Origin: Tritonibacter scottomollicae
Lineage (GTDB): Bacteria > Pseudomonadota > Alphaproteobacteria > Rhodobacterales > Rhodobacteraceae
Assembly (NCBI RefSeq): GCF_003003215.1
Contig: NZ_PVUF01000008.1
Location: forward strand, 62,001-126,000
Length of the DNA stretch: 64,000 bases
Direction: 5' to 3'
This document shows, one piece after another, positions 1 to 9,221 of this stretch. Position 1 is the stretch's first letter, and every line of letters starts with the position of its first letter. Position numbers and translations under genes: made by a program. Under the pieces are notes generated by a model, which saw only the letters and a program-made list of their open reading frames with translations, made no database searches and had not been told where the DNA came from.

Positions 1-8
1 TCCGGATT

Positions 9-815
9 ATGCTGCGTCTTGTTCTCTGTGCTCTCGCCCTGCTGTTTCTTGCGCTGCCGCTGCACGCCGGGATTGCTGCCGAGCGCTGTCGTCTTGATGT
101 GCCCTGCACGCTGGGTGAGCGCTCTTATCACGTCATGGAGCCCGACGGTTGGGATGGCGAGACGCCGCTGGTGGTGCTGATGCATTTTCACGGCTGGGCG
201 CGCACCGGGGTGCATGCGCAAAATAGCGACCGGATCGGTGCCTCCACCCGGCGGCGGAGCGTGTTGCTGGTCACCCCGAACGGGCGGCGCAAAACCTGGG
301 ATTTCTGGCGCGCGGGCAGCGAAGATGTGGGCTTTGGCGATCAGGTACTGGCGGATGTCCTGGCGCGCTATCCGGTGGATGCGCAGCAGATCTATGTCTC
401 TGGGTATTCCTATGGGGCGGCGATGGCTTGGCGCTATGCCTGCGAGAGCGGCAATGACCTTGCGGCGCTGCTTGCGGTCGCAGGCAGTATCGACCAGCGC
501 GAGACCTGCGCCGAAGCGCCGCCGGTGGTGCGCCATGTGCATGGGCTGTCCGATACGGTGATGGATTTCCCAATGGGGCCGGGCGGTGACACCACCTATC
601 CGGTGGCGCTTTGGCGGGCGCGGCTGGGCTGTGCTGCCGGGCTGGGGCAGGGCCATTGGCAGGTGCGCAGCTTCCTCACCTTTACGCGTACCAGTTGGGA
701 CTGCGCCAAGGGGGCGGTGACGCTGGACCTGCATCCGGGCGGGCATTTTGTGCCGCATGGCTGGATCGGTCGGCAGCTGGACGAGCTGATGGGGCGTGCC
801 CCGTCCTACCCCTGA
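9..815 (+). CDS. Secreted polyhydroxybutyrate-depolymerase-like esterase
   Basis: An alpha/beta-hydrolase of the LpqC / extracellular PHB depolymerase-like group, predicted to hydrolyse an ester outside the cytoplasm. Residues 1-24 form a signal peptide (hydrophobic core, then Ala-rich cleavage region), which supports the ATG at position 9. An oxyanion-type HFHG stretch lies at 59-62 and the nucleophile elbow G-Y-S-Y-G has Ser134 at its centre. A DTVMDF segment near 180 and a GGH near 248 fit the acid and histidine of the triad. At 268 aa it is a bare catalytic domain without a substrate-binding domain. The true substrate is unknown; feruloyl or acetyl-xylan esterase activity is also possible within this fold. 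Confidence 0.75.
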   Translation: MLRLVLCALALLFLALPLHAGIAAERCRLDVPCTLGERSYHVMEPDGWDGETPLVVLMHFHGWARTGVHAQNSDRIGASTRRRSVLLVTPNGRRKTWDFWRAGSEDVGFGDQVLADVLARYPVDAQQIYVSGYSYGAAMAWRYACESGNDLAALLAVAGSIDQRETCAEAPPVVRHVHGLSDTVMDFPMGPGGDTTYPVALWRARLGCAAGLGQGHWQVRSFLTFTRTSWDCAKGAVTLDLHPGGHFVPHGWIGRQLDELMGRAPSYP

Positions 816-994
816 GGGCTGTCGCGATGGTGGGCAGGAGCCGCCTGTCGGCGGGCTAGCCGCTTGCGCGCGGCGGCAATCGCGCCGCAGTTGCCGGTCA
901 TGGTCCCGCTCCGGTGCGCCAAGGCTTGAACCCGGGGGCAATCTTTGTCATTGCCATGGGCAAACCTGATGACTTTGCCAAAGGGCGCTGACCG

Positions 995-3391
995 ATGAAA
1001 TTCACTCTCTCCTGGCTCAAGGACCACCTCGACACCGACGCAAGCGTTGAGGAGATCACCGAGACCCTGACCGACCTCGGGCTGGAGGTCGAGGAGGTCG
1101 TGAACCCCGCCGACGCCCTCAAGGCCTTTACCCTGGCCAAGGTGGTGGGCGCCGAGCAGCATCCGGATGCGGACCGTCTGCGCGTCTGCCGGGTGATGAC
1201 CGACGAAGGCGAAAAGCAGATCGTCTGCGGCGCGCCCAACGCGCGCGAAGGCATCACCGTGGTGCTGTGCAAGCCGGGCGATTATGTGCCGGGGCTGGAT
1301 TTCACCCTCTCCGTGGGCAAAATCCGCGGTGTTGAGAGCCATGGCATGATGGCATCGTGGAAAGAGCTGATGCTGGGCGAAGATCACGACGGCATCGTCG
1401 AACTGCCCTCGGGTGAGGTTGGCGAGCGGCTGGTGGACTGGCTGGCGGAGAATGACGCCGCCAAGGTCGACCCGATGATCGAGATCGCGATCACCCCGAA
1501 CCGCCCCGACGCGCTGGGTGTGTTCGGCATTGCCCGTGACCTTGCGGCGCGCGGTCTGGGCACGCTGAAGACCCGCGATTACATGCCTGTTGAGGGGCAG
1601 TACGACAGCCCGATCAAGGTCTCCATTGATGACGATACCCTGGATGGTTGCCCGCTGTTCACGGGCCGCATGATCCGTGGCGTTCAGAACGGCCCCTCGC
1701 CGAAATGGCTGCAGGATCGGCTGAATGCCATCGGCCTGCGTCCGATCTCGGCGCTGGTGGATATCACCAACTTCTTCACCTTCGACCAGAACCGGCCCCT
1801 GCACGTTTTTGATGCGGCAAAGGTCACCGGCAACCTGCGCATCCATCGGGCCGAGGGCGGCGAGGAGCTGCTGGCACTGGACGAGAAAACCTACACGATG
1901 CAGCCGGGCCAGATGGTCATCTCTGATGACAATGGTGCCGAGAGCATTGCGGGCATCATGGGCGGCGAAGAAACCGGCTGCACCGAGGAGACCGTGGATG
2001 TCTTCCTTGAAAGCGCGTTCTGGGATCACGTTCAGATCGCCACCACTGGCCGTGCGCTGAAGGTCAATTCCGATGCGCGCTACCGCTTCGAGCGTGGCGT
2101 CGACCCGGAGTACACCTACGAGGGGCTGGAGCGCGCAACGCAGATGATCCTCGATCTCTGCGGTGGCGAGCCGTCGAATGTGGTCGCTGCAGGCGATGTG
2201 CCGGATCATTCCCGCAGCTACCGGCTGAACGCCGAACGCGTGCAGTCGCTGGTGGGCATGGATATTCCCGAAAGCGAGCAGCGCCAGACCCTGACCCGGC
2301 TTGGTTTTCGCCTTGAGGGCAATATGGCACATGTGCCGAGCTGGCGCCCCGATGTGCAGGGCGAGGCGGATCTGGTCGAAGAAGTCGCCCGCATTGCTTC
2401 GCTGACCAAGCTGGAGGGCAAGCCGCTGCCGCGTCTGACCGCAGGCATCCCGGCGCCGGTGATGACGCCGCAGCAGCGCCGCCTGCAGATGGCGCGCCGC
2501 ACGGCGGCCTCGCTCGGCTACAACGAGGTGGTGAGCTATACCTTCATCGACAAGGCCGCAGCGGGTCTGTTTGGCGGCGGCACCGACGCCACCATGCTGG
2601 CCAACCCGATCTCCTCGGAGATGTCGCATCTGCGCCCGGACCTGCTGCCCGGTCTGTTGCAGGCGGCAGCGCGCAATCAGGCGCGCGGGTTTGCCGATGT
2701 ATCGCTGTTCGAGGTCGGACCTGCCTTCACCGGTGGCGAGCCGGGCGAGGAGCGTATCCAGATCGCGGGCCTGCTGGTGAACCGCAACGGGCCGAAGGAC
2801 GTGCATGGCGCGTCGCGCAACTGGGACGTCTATGATGCCAAGGCCGATGCCGAGGTGGTGCTGGCCGCGATCGGCGCACCGGCCAAGGTGCAGGTCCTGC
2901 GCAAGGGCGAGGCCTGGTGGCATCCGGGCCGTCATGGTCGCATCTGTCTGGGGCCGAAGAAAACGCTGGGCGTCTTTGGCGAACTGCACCCCAAGGTACT
3001 GGCCGAACTGGGCATCAAGGGCACTGCCGTGGCCTTCACCATCTATCCGGACGAGATTCCGCTGCCGCGCAAATCCAGCGCCAGCCGCAGCGCGCTGGCG
3101 ATCAGCGATCTGCAGGCGGTGGAGCGGGACTTTGCCTTTGTGGTGGATGCGGATGTGGAGGCACTGACGCTGGTCAATGCCGCTGCCGGTGCCGACAAGG
3201 TGCTGATCAACGATGTGCGGGTCTTTGACGAGTTCATCGGCGGCGCGTTGGGCGAGGGCAAGAAATCGCTGGCTATCGCGGTGCGGCTGCAGCCCACGGA
3301 TAAGACCCTGACCGAAAAGGACATCGAGGCGGTGAGCGAGAAGATCGTCACCAAGGTGACCAAGGCCACCGGCGGCACCCTGCGCGGTTGA
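995..3391 (+). CDS. pheT: Phenylalanine--tRNA ligase beta subunit
   Basis: Beta chain of the cytoplasmic alpha2-beta2 PheRS, which charges tRNA-Phe. It runs for 798 aa, the usual length. The order of domains is standard: an N-terminal tRNA-binding (EMAP/OB-like) domain at about 40-150, the B3/B4 editing region at about 200-400, a B5 domain at about 410-480, the pseudo-catalytic core at 490-690, and the C-terminal FDX-ACB anticodon-binding domain at about 700-798. The ATG at 995 follows an AAGGG at 981. pheS is not adjacent in this window; the gene upstream is an esterase, so the pair may be separated by an insertion. A strong terminator follows. Confidence 0.97.
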   Translation: MKFTLSWLKDHLDTDASVEEITETLTDLGLEVEEVVNPADALKAFTLAKVVGAEQHPDADRLRVCRVMTDEGEKQIVCGAPNAREGITVVLCKPGDYVPGLDFTLSVGKIRGVESHGMMASWKELMLGEDHDGIVELPSGEVGERLVDWLAENDAAKVDPMIEIAITPNRPDALGVFGIARDLAARGLGTLKTRDYMPVEGQYDSPIKVSIDDDTLDGCPLFTGRMIRGVQNGPSPKWLQDRLNAIGLRPISALVDITNFFTFDQNRPLHVFDAAKVTGNLRIHRAEGGEELLALDEKTYTMQPGQMVISDDNGAESIAGIMGGEETGCTEETVDVFLESAFWDHVQIATTGRALKVNSDARYRFERGVDPEYTYEGLERATQMILDLCGGEPSNVVAAGDVPDHSRSYRLNAERVQSLVGMDIPESEQRQTLTRLGFRLEGNMAHVPSWRPDVQGEADLVEEVARIASLTKLEGKPLPRLTAGIPAPVMTPQQRRLQMARRTAASLGYNEVVSYTFIDKAAAGLFGGGTDATMLANPISSEMSHLRPDLLPGLLQAAARNQARGFADVSLFEVGPAFTGGEPGEERIQIAGLLVNRNGPKDVHGASRNWDVYDAKADAEVVLAAIGAPAKVQVLRKGEAWWHPGRHGRICLGPKKTLGVFGELHPKVLAELGIKGTAVAFTIYPDEIPLPRKSSASRSALAISDLQAVERDFAFVVDADVEALTLVNAAAGADKVLINDVRVFDEFIGGALGEGKKSLAIAVRLQPTDKTLTEKDIEAVSEKIVTKVTKATGGTLRG

Positions 3392-3424
3392 TCGCGCGCT
3401 TGCACGTCTAAATATATTGAAGCA

Positions 3425-3452
3425 ACGCGCCCTGTTATGGGGCGCGTTTTTC
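3425..3452 (+). terminator. Rho-independent terminator after pheT
   Basis: A perfect 8-bp stem (ACGCGCCC with GGGCGCGT) around a 7-nt loop is followed by five T residues. It begins 34 bases after the pheT stop codon. Confidence 0.85.
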
Positions 3453-3531
3453 GTTTTCGTCGTTCGTTTTGCGGGTGCGCGGGGCCAGCCCTTCGCGCGC
3501 GCTGCGCCATTTTGGGGCAAGAGAAAGCCCG

Positions 3532-4422
3532 TCAGCTTTGATTGCTCAACGCTTCGGCCAGGTGATCGAACACCAGACGGATCTTGCGGCTGGTATGCAC
3601 TTCGCGGTGGGTGGTGAGCCAGAACGGAAACCGCAGTATATCGACCCAGGGCAGGACCCGCTCGATGCCTGCAGTCTGTTCGGCGACCTTTGTGTACATC
3701 GGGGCGATGCCAAAGCCACTGCGGACCAGCTCCCAGGCGACCAGACCATTGCGGGAGCCGATGTGGAACTGTTCGGGGGTGATCTCCAGGTTCAGGCCTT
3801 GTGCATAGGCGATCATCTCGGCGTTGTCGCCAAATCCGACAAAGTCATGACCGGGCAGGTCCGCCGGTGCCTGCGGTCGGCCGCGCCGGTCGAGATAACT
3901 GCTGGCGGCATAGAAATGCGCGTTACCCTCATGCACCAGCCGGGCGATCAGGTCGGGCTGGTCGGGGCGGACATGGCGAATGGCGATATCGGCCTCGCGT
4001 TTCATCAGGTCGCGGATGTCATTGGTGGCCACCATGTCGACCTTCAGGTTGGGCGCAATCCGGCGCAGGTGGTGCAGCACCGGCGGCAGCACATGGGCGG
4101 ACAGAATGTCGCTGGCGGTGATCCGCACCGTGCCCTCGATGGCGTTGGCCTGACCGCTGGCAGACAGGGTCAACGCGGTGGCAGCCTTGCCCATCTGGCG
4201 GCCCTGATCCAGCAACTGCTGTCCCGCCTGGGTAAGCACCAGCGCCCGGCCCACCCGTTCGAACAGCATCACGCCCAGCTCTGTCTCCAGCGCCGCGACC
4301 TGCCGTGACAGGGTGGGTTGGGTGAGGCCGAGACTGCGGGCGGCGGCGGAAAGAGACCCCTCTTCGGCGGTGGCGAGGAAGGCGCGGATGTGATTCCAAT
4401 CGGGTGAGGGCGGGCTGTCCAT
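3532..4422 (-). CDS. LysR-family transcriptional regulator
   Basis: DNA-binding regulator of 296 aa with an N-terminal winged HTH (about residues 8-67; core SLSAAARSLGLTQPTLSRQ) and a periplasmic-binding-protein-like effector domain. The ATG at 4422 places the HTH at the usual distance from the N terminus; a longer in-frame extension upstream has no regulator-like sequence. The gene is divergent from the methyltransferase at 4511, and an 88-bp shared promoter region contains a dyad (4442-4457). Roseobacter LysR proteins of this layout often control the divergent neighbour, but the effector cannot be read from sequence. Confidence 0.9.
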   Translation of the reverse strand: MDSPPSPDWNHIRAFLATAEEGSLSAAARSLGLTQPTLSRQVAALETELGVMLFERVGRALVLTQAGQQLLDQGRQMGKAATALTLSASGQANAIEGTVRITASDILSAHVLPPVLHHLRRIAPNLKVDMVATNDIRDLMKREADIAIRHVRPDQPDLIARLVHEGNAHFYAASSYLDRRGRPQAPADLPGHDFVGFGDNAEMIAYAQGLNLEITPEQFHIGSRNGLVAWELVRSGFGIAPMYTKVAEQTAGIERVLPWVDILRFPFWLTTHREVHTSRKIRLVFDHLAEALSNQS

Positions 4423-4441
4423 GCAAATATGTATATAAGCC

Positions 4442-4457
4442 TTGCGTATTTCCGCAA
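4442..4457. promoter_or_regulatory. Candidate LysR operator dyad
   Basis: TTGCG and CGCAA arms are separated by 6 bp in the divergent promoter between the LysR gene and the methyltransferase. Position and symmetry suit a LysR site; this is inferred. Confidence 0.4.
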
Positions 4458-4510
4458 TTCTTATGGCATTCCCGCATGTGTATTTTGGCGGCAGCCGCAG
4501 GAGAGATGCC

Positions 4511-5146
4511 ATGACCAATGAGGCCCAGTTCTGGGACAAGATCGCCGCCAAATATGCCGCCAGCCCGATCAAGGATGAGGCAGCCTATCAGATCACGCTG
4601 GAGCGCACGGCCAGCTATCTGCAGCCGGATCAGGAGGCGCTGGAGCTGGGCTGTGGCACCGGCAACACGGCAGTGAAATTGGCGCCACATCTGAGTCGGT
4701 TGGTGGCAACCGATCTGTCGCAGAAGATGCTCGACTTCGGCGCCGGGCGGGCGCAGGAGGCCGGGGTCACCAATCTAGAGCTGGTGCAGGCAGAGCCGAT
4801 GACGGCGCCGGAGGGGCCGTTTGACGTGGTGCTGGCGTTCAATCTGTTTCACCTGCTGGGAGACCTGGACGCCAACCTGCATGCGACTGCAATGCGTCTG
4901 CGTCCCGGTGGGTTGTTCATTTCCAAGACGGTCTGCATGCAGGATATCCGCAGCTCCCTGAAGCGCTTGCTGATCCGCGGTATGATCCCATTGATGCGTC
5001 TTGTGGGCAAAGCACCGGACGTGGTGCATTTCATGTCGGTGGCCGATTGGCAGGCCCGGATTGAGGCCGCGGGCTTTGAGATCATCGAAACAGGCAGCTA
5101 TCCGGTTGATCTGCCCAATCGTTTTGTTGTGGCGCGCAAGCGCTGA
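4511..5146 (+). CDS. Class I SAM-dependent methyltransferase
   Basis: Rossmann-fold methyltransferase of 211 aa. The SAM-binding motif I is the ELGCGTGNTA segment near residue 41, followed by an acidic residue at the end of strand 2 (ATDLS), and a motif with ALAFNLFHLLG-like strand 4 at about 110. This is the UbiE/Tam-type small-molecule subgroup. The ATG at 4511 is chosen because AGGAGA precedes it at good spacing; the in-frame ATG at 4442 lies inside the divergent promoter. The substrate is unknown. It is divergent from a LysR regulator and probably controlled by it. Confidence 0.85.
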   Translation: MTNEAQFWDKIAAKYAASPIKDEAAYQITLERTASYLQPDQEALELGCGTGNTAVKLAPHLSRLVATDLSQKMLDFGAGRAQEAGVTNLELVQAEPMTAPEGPFDVVLAFNLFHLLGDLDANLHATAMRLRPGGLFISKTVCMQDIRSSLKRLLIRGMIPLMRLVGKAPDVVHFMSVADWQARIEAAGFEIIETGSYPVDLPNRFVVARKR

Positions 5147-5229
5147 CGGGGTTGGCCCCGGTTGCGCAAGCGGCTAGGTCTTGGCCCGAACCCATGGCTC
5201 CCGCAGGGGGCAAGGCAGGAGGACCAAGC

Positions 5230-5679
5230 ATGACCCTATCCGTTTATCTTTCCGGCGAGATCCACACAGACTGGCGCGAGCAGATCATCGAAGGCGCGCG
5301 TGATCTCAATCTGCGCTTTGATAGTCCGGTGACCGATCACGATGCCTCTGACGATTGCGGCGTGACGATCCTCGGGGCCGAGGACAACAAGTTCTGGCAC
5401 GACCACAAGGGCGCAAAGCTGAACGCCATCCGCACCCGCAAGGGCATCGAGGACGCCGATGTGGTGGTGGTGCGTTTTGGTGAGAAATACAAACAGTGGA
5501 ACGCGGCCTTTGATGCGGGCTATGCCGCTGCGCTGGGCAAGTCGATCATCGTGCTGAACCCGCCAGAGCACCAGCACGCGCTGAAAGAGGTGCACGCGGC
5601 GGCACTGGCGGTGGCTGAAGAGCCGCGTCAGGTGGTGGAGATCCTGACCTATGTGCTGACGGGCAAGCTGCCTGCATGA
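5230..5679 (+). CDS. YtoQ family protein
   Basis: Protein of 149 aa matching the YtoQ family, a nucleoside-deoxyribosyltransferase-like fold whose function is not established. The sequence opens with VYLSGEIHTDWR and carries the family-typical GAEDNKFWHDHKGAKLN and VVVVRFGEKYKQWNAAFDAG regions. The ATG at 5230 has a strong AGGAGG 9 bases upstream, so the longer reading from 5152 is rejected. Its stop overlaps the start of the next gene (ATGA), so the two are probably translationally coupled. Confidence 0.85.
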   Translation: MTLSVYLSGEIHTDWREQIIEGARDLNLRFDSPVTDHDASDDCGVTILGAEDNKFWHDHKGAKLNAIRTRKGIEDADVVVVRFGEKYKQWNAAFDAGYAAALGKSIIVLNPPEHQHALKEVHAAALAVAEEPRQVVEILTYVLTGKLPA

Positions 5680-6206
5680 CGCCGGTTGTGCTGGAGAGCG
5701 ACCGTCTGATCCTGCGCCCGCATGAGGTGCAGGATTTCGACGACCTCGCGCGCATGTGGGCGGAACCGGAAGTGGTGCGCTACATCACGGGCACCCCATC
5801 GACCGAGGAGGCCAGCTGGGCACGCCTGATGAAATATATCGGTCATTGGCAGATGCTCGGCTTTGGCTATTGGGCGGTGATCCTGCGCGACACTGGCGCA
5901 TATGCCGGCGATGTCGGGTTTGCCGACTACAAACGTGCGTTAAAGCCCAGCCTCGATGGCGTTCCCGAGGCCGGCTGGGTGTTGTCACCTGAGGTGCATG
6001 GACGCGGTGTCGCCACCGAGGCGGTTGCCCGCATACATGCCTGGGCGGATGAGCATCCGACGTGGCACCGCACATGTTGTATCTTTGATCCTGAACATCA
6101 CGTGTCACAGAAGGTGGCGTTGCGGTTGGGGTATCGTCCAGAAGAGGCGCTTGGCCTCTATAACGACATGCCGACCCGGATCATGTATCGCGATATAAAG
6201 CGCTGA
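5676..6206 (+). CDS. GNAT-family N-acetyltransferase (RimJ/RimL type)
   Basis: An acetyl-CoA-dependent acyltransferase of 176 aa. The N terminus VLESDRLILRPHEVQDFDDLARMW is the classic opening of the RimJ/RimL-like branch, and the acetyl-CoA-binding region GWVLSPEVHGRGVATEAV (about 105-122) carries the GxGxA-type pattern. The start overlaps the ytoQ stop by four bases. The acceptor is unknown; members of this branch modify protein N termini or small molecules. Confidence 0.88.
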   Translation: MTPVVLESDRLILRPHEVQDFDDLARMWAEPEVVRYITGTPSTEEASWARLMKYIGHWQMLGFGYWAVILRDTGAYAGDVGFADYKRALKPSLDGVPEAGWVLSPEVHGRGVATEAVARIHAWADEHPTWHRTCCIFDPEHHVSQKVALRLGYRPEEALGLYNDMPTRIMYRDIKR

Positions 6207-6371
6207 ACGAAGGGATGGCGGGGGACGGTTTCGACAGTTTCCCGCACATCTATACCGGCGCAGAAAGCGGGGGCGCCGAGGTCTACAGCCACGCTTTCTT
6301 AATGAATCAAACGGATAGTTGATGCTTGGATCGCACCTTGAGTGTGATGTCTTTTCCCTGAACATTAACGT

Positions 6372-6944
6372 ATGCCAATGCCGCCAGATATCCCTAGAAT
6401 AGATCGCCGCGCGCGCGGTGCAGTTGCCCCGGAATATGAGGACAGCGGCCTTTTCAAGGGCGGTGTGATTCAGGTGCAGTTGGCGCTTGTGCCGGTGTTT
6501 GGGACCACCTCACGTGGGGATTGCTCCGCGCGCGGGTTCAACGCGGACGGTACGGAGGTGACGGTCGTCTTTGCCGGTCGTCGTCGGCCCCACTTCCAGG
6601 CGCTCTATACACAGCTGCGCTATATGTACGCGCAGGCCCAGCACAAGGATGCGCTCCTGGGGGTGAAAATGCGCGATATCAATTCGATCCAGCTGCCGGT
6701 GCAATGTGAGGGATCATGGCGTGCGCAACGGGAGCAGGACGAGCAGGGGCAAGAGCAGCGCAGTCTGCATTTCATGGTGGCCCGCTGGGCCTTCCAGGCG
6801 CATGATGGCCAGACGCTGAAATTCGGCACCGCTCCGTTGTTGAGCAGCAAGCCGCAGGGCACGGCCGAGGCGAAACGCGACAGGCCATTGTCTTATTCCG
6901 ATGTGTCCCCCGCCGGCAGGCAGGGGACCGTGTTTGGACGCTGA
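6372..6944 (+). CDS. Hypothetical protein
   Basis: A 190-aa protein that I do not recognise. It has no signal peptide or membrane segment. Residues 25-75 look like a series of beta strands (VIQVQLALVPVF, then EVTVVFAGRR), and the C-terminal 40 residues are polar and probably disordered. The start may be the ATG at 6372 or that at 6378; neither has a good ribosome-binding site. It is convergent with the mscS gene, ending 12 bases from it. The codon choice resembles that of its neighbours, so it is likely a real, lineage-restricted gene. Confidence 0.6.
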   Translation: MPMPPDIPRIDRRARGAVAPEYEDSGLFKGGVIQVQLALVPVFGTTSRGDCSARGFNADGTEVTVVFAGRRRPHFQALYTQLRYMYAQAQHKDALLGVKMRDINSIQLPVQCEGSWRAQREQDEQGQEQRSLHFMVARWAFQAHDGQTLKFGTAPLLSSKPQGTAEAKRDRPLSYSDVSPAGRQGTVFGR

Positions 6945-6956
6945 GACCCGGTGGGC

Positions 6957-7763
6957 TCAGCCTTCTTTCTGGATTTCCACGCTATGCGGATAGGGGATGG
7001 AGATGCCTTCGGCGTCGAACGCTTCTTTTACGCCTTGGATCATCGCCCATTTCAGCTCCCAGTAGTCACCGGCAGTGCACCACAGGCGGGTCGAAATATC
7101 GACCGAACTGTCGCCGAGGTTGGTCACACGCACCCAGGGTTCGGGGGTCGACAGCACGCGGCCATCGGCCTCGGCCAGCCGCAGGATGATCGCCTTGGCC
7201 TTTTCGATGTCGTCGCCATAGTCGATGCCATAGGTGATATCGAGCCGCCGGGTATCATGCGCCGAGTAGTTGGTGATGATGGTGCCCCAGGCCTGACCGT
7301 TGGGAACAATGATCTGCACATTGTCCGGGGTCACTAGTTCGGTGACGAAGAGGTTCAGGTCCTTGACCGTGCCGGAGGTGCCACCGATGTCGACAAACTG
7401 GCCGAGCTTGTAGGGGCGGAACAGGATCAGCATGAAACCGGCAGCGATGTCGCTGAGGGTGCCCTGCAACGCCAGGCCAATGGCGAGCGTCGCAGCGCCG
7501 AGCATTGCGACGAGGCTCGTGGCCTCAATGCCAAAGATGCCAAGTACGGCGACCAGAACGATTGCCAGCAGGACCCAGCGCACCAGGCTTGCAACAAAGT
7601 TGCCCAGTGTTTCGTCGATCTGCGGTGTCTTGTTGATGCGGGTGCGCACCGCGCTTGAAATCAGGCCTGCGGCGATCCAGCCGAGCACCAGAACGATCAG
7701 CGCCTTTGTGCCGCTGACGACCAGTGGCCAATATGCGCCAGCCTGTTCGATTACATTTTCCAT
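6957..7763 (-). CDS. Small-conductance mechanosensitive channel, MscS family
   Basis: Inner-membrane channel of 268 aa that relieves hypo-osmotic stress. Three N-terminal membrane helices (about 12-35, 55-80, 85-110) lead into the pore-lining TM3 with the Ala/Gly-rich pattern LGAATLAIGLALQGTLSDIAAGF. The cytoplasmic beta domain follows (YKLGQFVDIGGTSGTV). The length is close to that of E. coli MscS (286 aa). The ATG at 7763 follows GGGGACT; the upstream in-frame ATG adds a basic leader with no support. Confidence 0.92.
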   Translation of the reverse strand: MENVIEQAGAYWPLVVSGTKALIVLVLGWIAAGLISSAVRTRINKTPQIDETLGNFVASLVRWVLLAIVLVAVLGIFGIEATSLVAMLGAATLAIGLALQGTLSDIAAGFMLILFRPYKLGQFVDIGGTSGTVKDLNLFVTELVTPDNVQIIVPNGQAWGTIITNYSAHDTRRLDITYGIDYGDDIEKAKAIILRLAEADGRVLSTPEPWVRVTNLGDSSVDISTRLWCTAGDYWELKWAMIQGVKEAFDAEGISIPYPHSVEIQKEG

Positions 7764-7967
7764 GTCAGTCCCCACGTTTCTCGTAGATCGCCGTGCAGGC
7801 CGGGGAATGCTCCGGCAAGGCACGGGGAGTGTTCGTCTTGGTGGGCAGAGGCTCTGCCCGTTTTGCCTCTCCTTAGTGCGTCAGTCTGCCGCGCGGAATC
7901 GAGAGGTTTTTAACGAAAACATAGGGGAATTTATCGAACGTGACCGCCAAACAGCGGTGTAGGGCGC

Positions 7968-7996
7968 AAAACGCGGCCCCCATGTCGAGGGCCGCG
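7968..7996 (-). terminator. Rho-independent terminator of ald
   Basis: On the minus strand, an 8-bp perfect stem (CGCGGCCC with GGGCCGCG; 9-nt loop) is followed by TTTT. It lies 16 bases beyond the ald stop codon. Confidence 0.8.
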
Positions 7997-8011
7997 CTGA
8001 AAGATCGGACC

Positions 8012-9136
8012 TTAGGCGGCGTCGCGAAGGGCAAGTGTCGGCGACAACACATCGAGGCCAAGTGCCTTGCCAACGGCGTAGTAGGTCAACTTGCCCGCAT
8101 GCACATTGAGCCCGTTGAGCAGGTGCGGATCATCCGCGCAGGCCTGTTTCCACCCCTTGTCCGCCAAGGCGAGCAGGAATGGCAGCGTCGCATTGCCAAG
8201 CGCCTGCGTCGACGTGCGCGCCACGGCACCCGGCATATTCGCCACGCAATAGTGCATGATGCCGTCAACCTCGTAGATCGGGTCGGCATGGGTGGTCGCG
8301 CGGGAGGTCTCGAAACAGCCGCCCTGGTCGATGGCCACATCCACCAGCGCCGCGCCCGGTTTCATCGCGGCAAGATCTGCGCGGGAAATCAGCTTGGGCG
8401 CGGCCGCGCCGGGGATCAGCACCGCCCCGATCACCATGTCGGCTTCCTGGATCAGCTCTGCCGTGGCGCCGGCAGTGGAGTAGCGGTTCTTGAACGTGCC
8501 GCCAAAAACGTCATCAAGATACTTGAGCCGGGGCAGGGAGCGATCGAGAACGGTCACATCCGCACCCATTCCGGCGGCAATCTTAGCGGCATGGGTGCCA
8601 ACGACGCCACCGCCCACAACGACGACTTTGGCCGGGGCGACGCCGGGCACGCCGCCCATCAGCACCCCGCGGCCTCCATTGGCCTTTTGCAGCGTCCAGG
8701 CACCGACCTGCGGGGCCAGACGGCCCGCAACTTCGGACATCGGCGACAGCAGCGGCAGGCCGCCGCGATCATCGGTCACGGTTTCATAGGCAATTGCTGT
8801 GCATCCCGACGCCAGCAGGTCATGGGTCTGATCCGGGTCGGGCGCGAGATGCAGATAGGTGAACAGAAGCTGCCCCTCGCGCAGCATCTTGCGTTCACCG
8901 GACTGCGGCTCCTTTACCTTCACGATCATGTCGGCGCTGGCGAAGATCTCCTCGGCGGTGTCGATGATGACGGCACCGGCAGCGATGTAATCATCGTCGG
9001 GGAAACCGGCGCCAAGGCCTGCTCCCTTCTGGATCAACACCTGATGGCCGTGGGCGCAGGCTTCCCGCGCGGCATCGGGCGTCATGCCGACGCGAAATTC
9101 CTGGGGTTTGATCTCCGTGGGGCATCCGATTTTCAT
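8012..9136 (-). CDS. ald: Alanine dehydrogenase
   Basis: NAD-dependent oxidative deamination of L-alanine to pyruvate and ammonia in the cytoplasm. The 374 aa match the usual ~371. N-terminal EIKPQEFRVGMTP and the Rossmann segment VVVGGGVVGTHAAKIAAGMGADV (about 170-192) are family hallmarks; the catalytic Lys and His lie in the N-terminal half. The ATG at 9136 is preceded by GGAGGAG, which excludes the longer in-frame reading. The gene is divergent from an Lrp/AsnC regulator, the classical arrangement in which alanine or another amino acid induces ald. A perfect dyad sits between them. Confidence 0.95.
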   Translation of the reverse strand: MKIGCPTEIKPQEFRVGMTPDAAREACAHGHQVLIQKGAGLGAGFPDDDYIAAGAVIIDTAEEIFASADMIVKVKEPQSGERKMLREGQLLFTYLHLAPDPDQTHDLLASGCTAIAYETVTDDRGGLPLLSPMSEVAGRLAPQVGAWTLQKANGGRGVLMGGVPGVAPAKVVVVGGGVVGTHAAKIAAGMGADVTVLDRSLPRLKYLDDVFGGTFKNRYSTAGATAELIQEADMVIGAVLIPGAAAPKLISRADLAAMKPGAALVDVAIDQGGCFETSRATTHADPIYEVDGIMHYCVANMPGAVARTSTQALGNATLPFLLALADKGWKQACADDPHLLNGLNVHAGKLTYYAVGKALGLDVLSPTLALRDAA

Positions 9137-9221
9137 GGGGTCTCCTCCGTTCCCTTTGGGGCAAAGTGTCGCAGTGTACGGTTCAAAGGTGCTGCTTTTT
9201 TGAGCGCTTTGAAAAGGTGAC

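Noticed and set aside
806-3520. A very long minus-strand open frame opposite pheT
   Set aside because: It is entirely antisense to pheT, rich in His/Arg/Gln, has no family signature and follows from the GC-rich third-position bias of pheT. The same holds for the long minus-strand frame opposite the PhoU-APH gene (25521-27707).
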